Below, in pieces: positions 27,297-35,185 of a stretch of 64,000 nucleotides of DNA. Position 1 is the first letter of the stretch. Every line of letters starts with the position of its first letter. The notes beneath the pieces are model-generated. The model had not been told where the DNA came from. It made no database searches and saw only the letters and a program-made list of their open reading frames with translations. Made by a program: the position numbers and the translations under genes. The stretch is from Blautia_A ammoniilytica (GTDB lineage: Bacteria; Bacillota; Clostridia; Lachnospirales; Lachnospiraceae): contig NZ_JAOQJL010000009.1 of the NCBI RefSeq assembly GCF_025566965.1, positions 53,581 through 117,580 on the forward strand. Direction: 5' to 3'.

Positions 27297-28616
27297 ATGA
27301 AGAAAAAAGCAGCATTGCATAACCTGGGATGCAAGGTAAATGCCTATGAGGTAGAGGCCATGCAGCAGCTTTTGGAACAGGCCGGGTATGAAATCGTACC
27401 TTTTGAACCTGGGGCAGATGTTTATGTGATCAATACATGCACTGTTACCAATATTGCAGACCGTAAATCAAGACAGATGCTTCACAAAGCAAAAAAAATG
27501 AATCCAGAAGCAGTGGTAGTGGCTACCGGGTGTTATGTGCAGACTGATCAGGGAAAGCTGGATAAGGATCCGGCTGTGGATCTGATCCTTGGAAATAACC
27601 AGAAAAAGAACATTGTACAGGCACTGGAGGAATACCAGGAAGTCAGAGAAAAGGCTGCCCATGTGATCAAAATCAACCAGACAAAAGAATACGAAGAATT
27701 GAATATCCAGAAAACAGCAGAGCATGTGCGTGCTTATATCAAAGTACAGGATGGATGCAATCAGTTCTGTACCTATTGTATCATTCCTTATGCAAGAGGC
27801 AGAGTCCGCAGCAGGAAAGCAGAGCATGTGTTGAAGGAAGTGCAGGCACTGGCAGATGCAGGATACAAGGAAGTGGTGCTTACTGGGATCCATTTATCTT
27901 CCTATGGTGTGGATTTTCAGGAAGAAGAAAAAGAAACCCTTCTGTCTTTGATACTGAAAGTGCACCAGATCGACGGGATCCGACGGATCCGCCTGGGGTC
28001 CTTGGAGCCTGGGATCGTAACAAGGGAGTTTGCACAGACTTTATCTGGCCTTCCGAAAATTTGTCCCCATTTTCATCTTTCCTTACAAAGCGGCTGTGAT
28101 GCAACGCTTCAGCGTATGAACCGGAGATACAGAAGTGATGAATACAGGCAGAAGTGTAAGCTTTTGCGGGAGTATTTTTCCAATCCTGCGCTGACCACAG
28201 ATGTGATCGTAGGTTTTCCAATGGAGACAGAAGAAGAGTTTTTACAGTCAAAGAATTTTGTGGACAGCATCCATTTTTATGAAACCCATATTTTTAAATA
28301 TTCCATGCGTCAGGGCACTAAGGCAGCAGCTATGGAAGGACAGATCCCGGAGCCAGTAAAAGCAGGACGCAGTGATCAGATGCTTCAGATGCATCATATT
28401 CATGCGGCTGAATATGAAAGATCTCTTCTTGGACAGAAGCTGGAAGTGCTTCTGGAAGAAGAAATTCAGGTAAATGGCAGAGAATATTATCTGGGACACA
28501 GTAAGGAGTATGTAAAGGTAGCAGTGGAGAAATCCAAAGGGTATGGCATAAATGATATTATCACACTTCAGGCAGAGGACTTTTTGGACCAACATATGCT
28601 CCTTGGAAAGTTTTGA
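27297..28616 (+). CDS. mtaB: tRNA t6A37 methylthiotransferase MtaB
   Basis: Radical-SAM methylthiotransferase that converts t6A37 to ms2t6A37 in ANN-decoding tRNAs, 439 residues. The N-terminal domain has HNLGCKVNAYEVEAM with the cluster cysteines (also NTCTV and TGCYVQ). The radical-SAM CxxxCxxC reads CNQFCTYCIIPYARGR near residues 154-169. A TRAM-like C-terminus is present. In Bacillus (yqeV) it lies directly after rsmE (yqeU); here the desulfurase-thiI pair and the HPr-like gene intervene. Confidence 0.94.
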   Translation: MKKKAALHNLGCKVNAYEVEAMQQLLEQAGYEIVPFEPGADVYVINTCTVTNIADRKSRQMLHKAKKMNPEAVVVATGCYVQTDQGKLDKDPAVDLILGNNQKKNIVQALEEYQEVREKAAHVIKINQTKEYEELNIQKTAEHVRAYIKVQDGCNQFCTYCIIPYARGRVRSRKAEHVLKEVQALADAGYKEVVLTGIHLSSYGVDFQEEEKETLLSLILKVHQIDGIRRIRLGSLEPGIVTREFAQTLSGLPKICPHFHLSLQSGCDATLQRMNRRYRSDEYRQKCKLLREYFSNPALTTDVIVGFPMETEEEFLQSKNFVDSIHFYETHIFKYSMRQGTKAAAMEGQIPEPVKAGRSDQMLQMHHIHAAEYERSLLGQKLEVLLEEEIQVNGREYYLGHSKEYVKVAVEKSKGYGINDIITLQAEDFLDQHMLLGKF

Positions 28617-28645
28617 TTGTATTTTACTGAGAATTATATTATTAT
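28617..28645 (+). promoter_or_regulatory. Probable promoter for the ireB operon
   Basis: TTGTAT, 17-nt spacer, TATTAT, immediately after the mtaB stop and 33 nt before ireB. Confidence 0.5.
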
Positions 28646-28678
28646 AAAATAGAAATAATTTTAAGGACGTGAGAGACA

Positions 28679-28951
28679 ATGGCAGAGAACAATCTGGGAA
28701 GTACACAGTATTTCCGTTCAAAACCGGACCAGGATCTGGAAGTTAAGGAGATTCTGGATCTGGTGTACAATGCGATGGAAGAAAAGGGATACAATCCTGT
28801 GAATCAGATCGTTGGTTATATTATGTCTGGTGATCCCACTTATATCACCAGTCATAAGGGAGCCAGAAGCATGATCATGAAAGTGGAACGTGACGAACTG
28901 GTAGAAGAGCTTCTTACCGAGTATATTAAGAACAGATCCTGGGAAGGCTGA
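28679..28951 (+). CDS. ireB: IreB family regulatory phosphoprotein (UPF0297)
   Basis: A small protein of 90 residues matching the IreB/UPF0297 family (LGSTQYFRSKPDQD, then SGDPTYITSHKGAR). In Enterococcus, IreB is phosphorylated on N-terminal threonines by the Ser/Thr kinase IreK and affects cephalosporin tolerance. The N-terminal Ser/Thr pair is present here (ST near residue 8). The order ireB-ruvX-DUF1292 is conserved across Firmicutes. Confidence 0.93.
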   Translation: MAENNLGSTQYFRSKPDQDLEVKEILDLVYNAMEEKGYNPVNQIVGYIMSGDPTYITSHKGARSMIMKVERDELVEELLTEYIKNRSWEG

Positions 28952-28953
28952 TT

Positions 28954-29403
28954 ATGAGAATTCTGGGATTAGATTACGGTTCTAAGACTGTGGGAGTTGC
29001 AGTGAGTGATCCGTTAGGCATAACAGCACAGGGTGTGAGTACGATCTGGCGCAAGCAGGAGAACAAGCTTCGCCAGACACTTGCCCAGATCGGGAAACTT
29101 GTGGAGGATTACCAGGTGGAACGGATTGTACTTGGATATCCTAAGAACATGAATAATACAGTAGGAGAGCGGGCTTTGAAATCTCTGGAGTTTAAAGAAA
29201 TGCTGGAGAGACGTACAGGCCTGCCTGTTGTTATGTGGGACGAAAGACTGACTACAGTAGAAGCGAACCGTACATTAATGGAATCAGGAGTAAGGCGTGA
29301 GAACCGCAAACAGTATCTGGATGAGTTGGCGGCTATTTTTATTTTGCAGAGTTACCTGGACGCATACGGACGGGAAGATGCAGTGAGAGAGGTTAATATC
29401 TGA
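28954..29403 (+). CDS. ruvX: RuvX/YqgF family Holliday-junction resolvase-like nuclease
   Basis: RNase-H-fold nuclease, 149 residues, with the first acidic site in ILGLDYGSKTVGVAVSD, then VLGYPKNMNNTVGER near residue 69 and WDERLTT near 97. In E. coli the homologue YqgF functions in pre-16S rRNA 5' processing; the resolvase name is by similarity. It is 2 nt after ireB and overlaps the DUF1292 gene by one base. Confidence 0.93.
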   Translation: MRILGLDYGSKTVGVAVSDPLGITAQGVSTIWRKQENKLRQTLAQIGKLVEDYQVERIVLGYPKNMNNTVGERALKSLEFKEMLERRTGLPVVMWDERLTTVEANRTLMESGVRRENRKQYLDELAAIFILQSYLDAYGREDAVREVNI

Positions 29404-29657
29404 TGGAAAAGATCAAATTTCAGTCCGAGGACGGAATCGTAGAATTTTATGTTGAAGAGCAGACCACAATTGCAGGGATCACCTATCTCCTTGTTTCTGA
29501 TTCGCAGGATGATGAAGCAAATGCCTATATTTTGAAGGATATCTCTGAGAAAGACAGTCAGGAAGCATGTTATGAGATGATCCAGGATGATTCGGAGCTT
29601 GAAGCTATATCCAGAGTCTTTGCCCAAATGTTAGATGACGTGGACCTTGAAGCATAA
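29403..29657 (+). CDS. DUF1292 family protein (YrzB-like)
   Basis: An acidic 84-residue protein of the DUF1292 family (FQSEDGIVEFYVEEQT, then TYLLVSDSQDDEANAYIL), function unknown. It is third in the ireB-ruvX-yrzB set and overlaps ruvX by one base. Conserved order is the strongest evidence for a shared, probably translation-related, role. Confidence 0.88.
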   Translation: MEKIKFQSEDGIVEFYVEEQTTIAGITYLLVSDSQDDEANAYILKDISEKDSQEACYEMIQDDSELEAISRVFAQMLDDVDLEA

Positions 29658-29674
29658 AATGGAGGACGAAGCGA

Positions 29675-31639
29675 TTGAAAAGCGAAAACAATGAGAACAG
29701 GAACAGCAGCGGGCAGTCACCGGCTGCTATGTGGGGAACCAAAAAACAGTCCACAAATACAAAACAGAAAAATTATAATTATAAATACAAATCAAAATCA
29801 GGATATAACAGGCAGAATTCGAAAAGTACAGGCAAGCCGGCTGTAAAAGCTGCTGTGAAACCAGAAGCAAAGGCAGTTGTAAAGCCATCACCAAAGTCGG
29901 CAGAAAAGCTGGCAGAAAAGCCATCCAGGCAGCTCCCCAAGAATCCTGTAAAGGGTGTGGCGAAAAGAGGCAGAAAGTCCGGTTATACAGGTAAGAAGCT
30001 AAAGATCATCCCGCTGGGAGGACTTGAGCAGATCGGTATGAATATTACAGCTTTTGAATATGATGACAGCATTGTAGTAGTGGACTGCGGTCTTGCTTTC
30101 CCTGAGGATGATATGCTGGGTATCGACCTGGTGATCCCGGATGTGACTTATTTGAAGGATAATATTTCCAAGGTTAAAGGATTTGTGATCACCCATGGGC
30201 ATGAGGATCATATCGGGGCATTACCTTATGTACTCCGGGATGTAAATGTGCCGATCTATTCCACAAAGCTGACCCTGGCACTGATCGCCAACAAGCTGAA
30301 AGAGCACAATCTTACCAGGACAACTAAATTAAAAGAAGTAAAGCATGGACAGGTTATCAATCTTGGCGATTTTTCTATTGAATTTATTAAAACAAACCAC
30401 AGTATTCAGGATGCATCAGCTCTGGCTATCTACTCACCGGTAGGCATTGTTGTCCACACCGGAGACTTTAAGGTGGATTATACACCTGTATTCGGAGATG
30501 CCATTGACCTGCAGCGTTTTGCCGAAATTGGCAGAAAGGGAGTGCTGGCACTGATGTGCGACAGTACCAATGCAGAGCGTCCGGGATTTACCATGTCTGA
30601 GCGGACAGTGGGTCATGTTTTTGACAATTTGTTTAATGAGCATAAATCTTCCAGGATCATTATTGCCACTTTTGCGTCCAACGTAGATCGTGTACAGCAG
30701 ATTATTAATACTGCATACCGGTTTGGCAGGAAAGTGGCAGTTGAAGGACGCAGCATGGTAAATGTTATCACCACTGCTGCAGAACTGGGATATCTTCGGG
30801 TACCGGATCAGACCTTGATCGAGATCGACCAGGTAAAGAATTATCCGGATGAGCAGGTAGCACTTATCACTACTGGAAGTCAGGGAGAGTCTATGGCAGC
30901 ACTTTCCCGTATGGCAGCCAATATCCATAAGAAGATCACTATAAAGCCTAATGATACGATTATTTTCAGCTCAAACCCTATCCCTGGCAATGAGAAAGCT
31001 GTATCCAAAGTAATCAATGAGCTTTCTATGAAGGGGGCAAAGGTTATTTTCCAGGATGCCCATGTTTCCGGACATGCCTGCCAGGAAGAGATCAAGCTTC
31101 TTTATTCCCTTGTTCGTCCAAAGTATGCCATTCCTGTACATGGTGAGTACCGCCATTTGACTGCACAGAAGCATGTTGCAGAAGAACTGGGATATTCTGA
31201 TGAGAATATATTCATTCTTTCATCCGGCTGTGTGCTTGAGATGGATGGCCAGGATGCAGAAGTAACTGGCAAGGTGCATACTGGTGCGATCCTTGTGGAT
31301 GGACTTGGTGTAGGTGATGTAGGGAATATTGTGCTCCGTGACCGTCAGCATCTTGCAGAAGACGGGATCATGATCGTTGTTATGACACTTGAGCGTCACA
31401 GCAATGTAGTACTTGCAGGACCGGATATTGTTTCAAGAGGATTTGTTTATGTGAGGGAATCTGAGGACTTGATGGATCATGCCAGAGAGACAGTGGAGAA
31501 TGCGCTGGATGAATGTCTGGAGAAGAATATCACAGACTGGAGCAAGATCAAGACAAATGTGAAAGATGCATTAAGCGATTATGTTTGGAAGAGGACAAAG
31601 AGAAGTCCTATGATCCTGCCCATTATTATGGAGGCGTAG
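29675..31639 (+). CDS. Ribonuclease J
   Basis: Metallo-beta-lactamase/beta-CASP ribonuclease central to mRNA decay and rRNA maturation, 654 residues. The TTG at 29675 follows GGAGG. The first 100 residues are a Lys/Ala/Pro-rich, disordered extension not found in Bacillus RNase J, possibly an RNA or ribosome contact. The core starts at LKIIPLGGLEQIGMN. The metal site THGHEDHIG is near residues 172-180, with GEYRHLTAQ near 490. It directly follows the DUF1292 gene. Confidence 0.95.
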   Translation: MKSENNENRNSSGQSPAAMWGTKKQSTNTKQKNYNYKYKSKSGYNRQNSKSTGKPAVKAAVKPEAKAVVKPSPKSAEKLAEKPSRQLPKNPVKGVAKRGRKSGYTGKKLKIIPLGGLEQIGMNITAFEYDDSIVVVDCGLAFPEDDMLGIDLVIPDVTYLKDNISKVKGFVITHGHEDHIGALPYVLRDVNVPIYSTKLTLALIANKLKEHNLTRTTKLKEVKHGQVINLGDFSIEFIKTNHSIQDASALAIYSPVGIVVHTGDFKVDYTPVFGDAIDLQRFAEIGRKGVLALMCDSTNAERPGFTMSERTVGHVFDNLFNEHKSSRIIIATFASNVDRVQQIINTAYRFGRKVAVEGRSMVNVITTAAELGYLRVPDQTLIEIDQVKNYPDEQVALITTGSQGESMAALSRMAANIHKKITIKPNDTIIFSSNPIPGNEKAVSKVINELSMKGAKVIFQDAHVSGHACQEEIKLLYSLVRPKYAIPVHGEYRHLTAQKHVAEELGYSDENIFILSSGCVLEMDGQDAEVTGKVHTGAILVDGLGVGDVGNIVLRDRQHLAEDGIMIVVMTLERHSNVVLAGPDIVSRGFVYVRESEDLMDHARETVENALDECLEKNITDWSKIKTNVKDALSDYVWKRTKRSPMILPIIMEA

Positions 31640-31665
31640 CCTCCAGGGAGGTACAAAAGAAATAA

Positions 31666-32010
31666 ATGGATACGAAAGTAATTGAAGAAAAGATCGATTC
31701 CCTGCTGGATGCTGTTAAAAACAGCAGGGAATATGAGGAATACAAAAAACAGGAAGAACTTCTGGATCAGGATCCGGATTTGAAGGCAAGGGTTTTTCAA
31801 TTCCGCAGTAATAATTTTCGGATGCAGAATGAGACCGGAAGGGATGATCTGTTCCAGGTGGCAGAACAGCTGTCAAGGGAGTCCAAAGAGCTTCGCAGGA
31901 ATCCGCAGGTGAATGCATACCTGGATGCAGAGCTTGCCTTATGCAGGCTGATGCAGAAGATCTGTATACGTGTGACAGAAGGAATCCATATACAGATTCC
32001 GGAGTTCTGA
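31666..32010 (+). CDS. YlbF family regulator
   Basis: A helical protein of 114 residues of the YlbF/YmcA family (DQDPDLKARVFQFRSNNF is typical). In Bacillus, YlbF, YmcA and YaaT form a complex that directs RNase Y. Its position right after RNase J supports an RNA-decay role. A perfect 11-bp inverted repeat lies inside its start (31697-31707 and 31722-31732). Confidence 0.85.
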   Translation: MDTKVIEEKIDSLLDAVKNSREYEEYKKQEELLDQDPDLKARVFQFRSNNFRMQNETGRDDLFQVAEQLSRESKELRRNPQVNAYLDAELALCRLMQKICIRVTEGIHIQIPEF

Positions 32011-32048
32011 CAGACGGCCACAGGAAAGCCTATATAAAGGAGGTTGTA

Positions 32049-32453
32049 ATGGGAAATACCAGAGACAAGATAGGAAAAGCCGGACTGGTTTTTGCAGGCG
32101 GAGTGTTCCGGATCGCATTGTACGTATGTGTTGCAGTGTTTATATTCTGGGCAGGAAAGACTACCTATCAGTTTGGATATGACATATTTAACCAACAGGC
32201 AATGAGCCCTGGGGATGGACAGGAAGTAACTGTTGTGATCCCAGAAGGATCTTCTGAATATCAGATCGGAGAGATTCTGGAAGCCAAAGGACTGATCAAG
32301 GATGCCAAGGTGTTCTATGTACAGGAGAAATTATCCAATTACAAAGGAAAGCTGAAAGCCGGTACATATTTGCTCAGTACAGCATATACACCTACCAGGA
32401 TCATGGGGATCCTTGCAGGAGATACAGAGCAGGAAGGGGTAAGCAATTCGTGA
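32049..32453 (+). CDS. Short MltG-like (YceG) membrane protein without the transglycosylase domain
   Basis: A 134-residue protein: one N-terminal membrane helix (about 10-35), then a LysM-like segment (VVIPEGSSEYQIGEILEAKG and KAGTYLLSTAYTPTRIM) matching the N-terminal part of MltG. The catalytic domain of MltG, which cuts nascent peptidoglycan glycans, is absent, and the next gene overlaps the stop, so it is not just cut off by a frameshift. I chose ATG 32049 after AAGGAGG. Bacillus has a full mltG (yrrL) at the equivalent place before trmR. Confidence 0.8.
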   Translation: MGNTRDKIGKAGLVFAGGVFRIALYVCVAVFIFWAGKTTYQFGYDIFNQQAMSPGDGQEVTVVIPEGSSEYQIGEILEAKGLIKDAKVFYVQEKLSNYKGKLKAGTYLLSTAYTPTRIMGILAGDTEQEGVSNS

Positions 32454-33115
32454 TCGTAGAAGAGAGAATGCGGACCTTTATTAATTCCCTGGATACCGGG
32501 AATACACCATTTCTTGAAGAATTGGAGCAGTATGCTTTGCAGGAAAGGGTTCCGGTGATCCGCAGGGAAATGCAAAGCTTCATAAAGATGCTTCTGGCAC
32601 TGCAAAGACCGAAGCGCATTCTTGAGGTGGGGACAGCCATTGGCTTCTCCACACTTCTTATGTGTGAATATGGTCCTGCAGATGTACAGATTACTACTAT
32701 AGAAAATTACGAAAAAAGAATTCCCCTGGCAAAGGAGAATTTCAGAAAAGCCGGGCAGGAGTCAAAGATCACCCTTCTGGAAGGGGACGCAACAAAGATA
32801 CTGGCCGGTCTTTCTGGTTCTTATGACCTGATCTTTATGGATGCTGCAAAGGGACAGTACATCCACTGGCTTCCGGATGTGATTCGCCTGCTTAAGAAAG
32901 GAGGGGTTCTCTTGTCTGACAATGTGCTGCAGGATGGAAATCTTATAGAGTCCCATTACATTGTGGAAAGGCGTGACCGTACGATCTACAAAAGAATGCG
33001 GGAATATCTGTATCAGCTGAAACATGATCCATTACTGGAAACCTCCATTCTTCCCCTGGGAGACGGAGTGACTGTAAGTGTGAAGAAGGAGGAAATAGAA
33101 TGGGAGAACCATTAA
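32450..33115 (+). CDS. trmR: O-methyltransferase, probable tRNA 5-hydroxyuridine methyltransferase
   Basis: SAM-dependent class I O-methyltransferase, 221 residues, with ILEVGTAIGFST near residue 60 and FMDAAKGQY near 126. It starts with GTG in a GTGA overlap with the previous gene. In Bacillus the homologue TrmR (YrrM) methylates ho5U34 of tRNA to mo5U and lies before yrrNO (trhP1/P2). The same order here (16-nt overlap with a U32/TrhP gene) supports that function. Confidence 0.85.
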   Translation: MIVEERMRTFINSLDTGNTPFLEELEQYALQERVPVIRREMQSFIKMLLALQRPKRILEVGTAIGFSTLLMCEYGPADVQITTIENYEKRIPLAKENFRKAGQESKITLLEGDATKILAGLSGSYDLIFMDAAKGQYIHWLPDVIRLLKKGGVLLSDNVLQDGNLIESHYIVERRDRTIYKRMREYLYQLKHDPLLETSILPLGDGVTVSVKKEEIEWENH

Positions 33116-34341
33116 AAAGACCTGAACTGCTTGTTCCAGCCAGCAGTCTGGAGGTGTTGAAGATTGCGGTTATTTTCGGGGCTGATGCAGTATATATCGG
33201 TGGAGAAGCTTTCGGACTTCGTGCAAAAGCAAAGAACTTTTCTCATGAAGATATGTTTCAGGGGATTGCTTTTGCCCATGAGCATGGGGTAAAAGTATAT
33301 GTTACGGTGAATATCCTGGCACACAATTATGACCTGGAAGGAGTGCGGGAATATTTAAAAGAATTAAAAGAATTGAAACCGGACGGATTGATCATTGCAG
33401 ATCCAGGTATATTTACTTATGCCAGGGAGATCTGCCCTGAGATTGAATGCCATATCAGTACCCAGGCCAATAATACCAATTATGAAACCTTCCTTTTCTG
33501 GCACAGGCTTGGAGCAAAGCGTGTAGTTACAGCAAGGGAGCTGTCTCTGGAAGAGATTCGTCAGATCCGGGCACATATCCCGGAAGATCTGGAGATAGAA
33601 ACCTTTGTCCATGGGGCAATGTGTATCTCTTATTCTGGACGCTGCCTTCTCAGCAATTATATGGTGGGAAGAGATGCCAACCGGGGAGCCTGCACTCATC
33701 CCTGCAGATGGAAATATTCCATTGTAGAGGAGAAACGCCCAGGCGAGTATATGCCTGTTTATGAAAATGAAAGAGGCACTTATATTTTTAATTCCAAGGA
33801 TCTTTGCATGATAGAGCATATGGATGATATTATGACCAGCGGCATTGACAGTCTGAAGATCGAAGGCAGGATGAAAACGGCTTTGTATGTAGCTACGGTT
33901 GCCCGCACCTATCGGAAAGCCATTGATGATTATATGGAATCACCTGAGAAGTATCAGGCAAATATGCCTTGGTACCAGGAGCAGATTTCCAATTGTACTT
34001 ATCGTCAGTTTACAACCGGGTTTTTTTATGGGAAGCCGGACAGCAATACCCAGATTTATACAGATAATACCTATGAGAAGAATTTTACTTATCTGGGCTT
34101 TGCAGAGGCTGTTGATGAAAGCGGTCGTATCCAGATCACTCAGAGAAATAAGTTTTCTGTAGGTGAAACCATACAGATCATGAAGCCGGATGGATGGAAT
34201 CTGGATGTAACTGTCCGTGGGATCTATGACTGTGATGGCACATCAATGGAAAGTGCACCTCATGCCCAGCAGAAGCTGTGGATCGATCTTGGGGCAGATA
34301 TCCAGGAGTATGATATTCTGCGAAGAGAAGAAGAACAATAG
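33100..34341 (+). CDS. trhP: U32 family protein, probable tRNA hydroxylation protein TrhP
   Basis: Peptidase-U32-family protein of 413 residues. The signature is complete: ETFVHGAMCISYSGRCLLS near residues 167-185, then NRGACTHPCRW with further cysteines and KIEGRMKTALYVA. TrhP is needed for prephenate-dependent formation of 5-hydroxyuridine at tRNA position 34, an Fe-S dependent reaction. TrmR, encoded just upstream, would methylate the product. Bacillus has two genes (trhP1, trhP2); only one is present here. Confidence 0.88.
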   Translation: MGEPLKRPELLVPASSLEVLKIAVIFGADAVYIGGEAFGLRAKAKNFSHEDMFQGIAFAHEHGVKVYVTVNILAHNYDLEGVREYLKELKELKPDGLIIADPGIFTYAREICPEIECHISTQANNTNYETFLFWHRLGAKRVVTARELSLEEIRQIRAHIPEDLEIETFVHGAMCISYSGRCLLSNYMVGRDANRGACTHPCRWKYSIVEEKRPGEYMPVYENERGTYIFNSKDLCMIEHMDDIMTSGIDSLKIEGRMKTALYVATVARTYRKAIDDYMESPEKYQANMPWYQEQISNCTYRQFTTGFFYGKPDSNTQIYTDNTYEKNFTYLGFAEAVDESGRIQITQRNKFSVGETIQIMKPDGWNLDVTVRGIYDCDGTSMESAPHAQQKLWIDLGADIQEYDILRREEEQ

Positions 34342-34380
34342 ACATATTTACGACAACTGTGAATGTCCAGCAGTTGCCGT

Positions 34381-35022
34381 TTATGAAAAATGCCTTTGCC
34401 CGGCTGGGAACAATTTCCGAAGCTTGGTCAGGGCATTTTTTTCAATGCGGGAAACATAAGAACGGCTGATGCCCATCTGTCTGGCAACCTCCTTCTGTGT
34501 CAGCTCCTGCTGGCCGAAAAGACCGAAACGGCAGCAGATCACCTGGTATTCCCGAGTGTTTAAAACCTTATCTATGGACTGAAAAAGAAGCTTTAAATCT
34601 TCACGTATAGAATAATCTTCTACCACATCTGTAAGAGGACTTTCAATCACATCTAAAAGACTGATCTCGTTTCCTTCCTTATCCATTCCGATTGGTTCAT
34701 AAAGAGAAACTTCCCTGGAAAATTTTTTTCTGGAACGAAACATCATAAGAAGCTCATTATCAATACATCTTGCTGCATAGGTGGATAATCGGGTGGATTT
34801 GCTGATATCAAAAGTAGAAATCGCCTTGATCAGACCGATGGTGCCGATGGAAATAAGATCATCCAGGTCTTCCTCGCCGCTTTGATACTTTTTAACGATA
34901 TGGGCTACCAGACGGAGGTTGCGTTCTATCAGGATTTTCTTTGCCTCTTCATTTCCCTCCTGGTATTGTTGAAGATAGAAGCGTTCCTGTGCAGGAGTCA
35001 GGGGTTTCTGGAAAGTCTTCAA
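34381..35022 (-). CDS. sigK: Sporulation sigma factor SigK (intact)
   Basis: Sigma-70 family factor of 213 residues with region 2 (NLRLVAHIVKKYQ, DLISIGTIGLIKAI, then LSTYAARCIDNE) and region 4 (LTQKEVARQMGISRSYVSRIEK). It matches late mother-cell sigma-K and not SigE, which is at 57 kb. The gene is uninterrupted: no skin element and no recombinase. The N-terminus is short, so a long pro-sequence of the Bacillus kind is not evident. It is divergent from the 35-kb operon. Confidence 0.88.
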   Translation of the reverse strand: MKTFQKPLTPAQERFYLQQYQEGNEEAKKILIERNLRLVAHIVKKYQSGEEDLDDLISIGTIGLIKAISTFDISKSTRLSTYAARCIDNELLMMFRSRKKFSREVSLYEPIGMDKEGNEISLLDVIESPLTDVVEDYSIREDLKLLFQSIDKVLNTREYQVICCRFGLFGQQELTQKEVARQMGISRSYVSRIEKNALTKLRKLFPAGQRHFS

Positions 35023-35049
35023 GTCCGCACCTCGAAAGGGATTTCTCTA

Positions 35050-35077
35050 TATTCTATGCCGCAAAATGGAAGCTGGT
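35050..35077 (-). promoter_or_regulatory. Candidate sigma-E/sigma-K promoter for sigK
   Basis: On the minus strand, ACC and CATAGAATA are separated by 16 nt, matching the sigma-K pattern (mACm, 16-17 nt, CATAnnnTA) and close to sigma-E. It lies about 30 nt before the ATG, consistent with sigma-E/sigma-K driven expression. Confidence 0.5.
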
Positions 35078-35111
35078 GCTTTTCCAACTTGGATTTGCTT
35101 CTAATTTTGCG

Positions 35112-35140
35112 TTGAAATAGAGCTGTAAAATCATTATAAT
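35112..35140 (+). promoter_or_regulatory. Promoter of the DUF5717-DUF5716 operon
   Basis: TTGAAA (35112-35117), 17-nt spacer, TATAAT (35135-35140), 46 nt before the TTG start. It looks like a vegetative sigma-A promoter, in contrast to the divergent sporulation promoter. Confidence 0.78.
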
Positions 35141-35185
35141 GGAAAACAGTACAGCGAATAACAAAAGACAGTAAGGTGAAGGATA

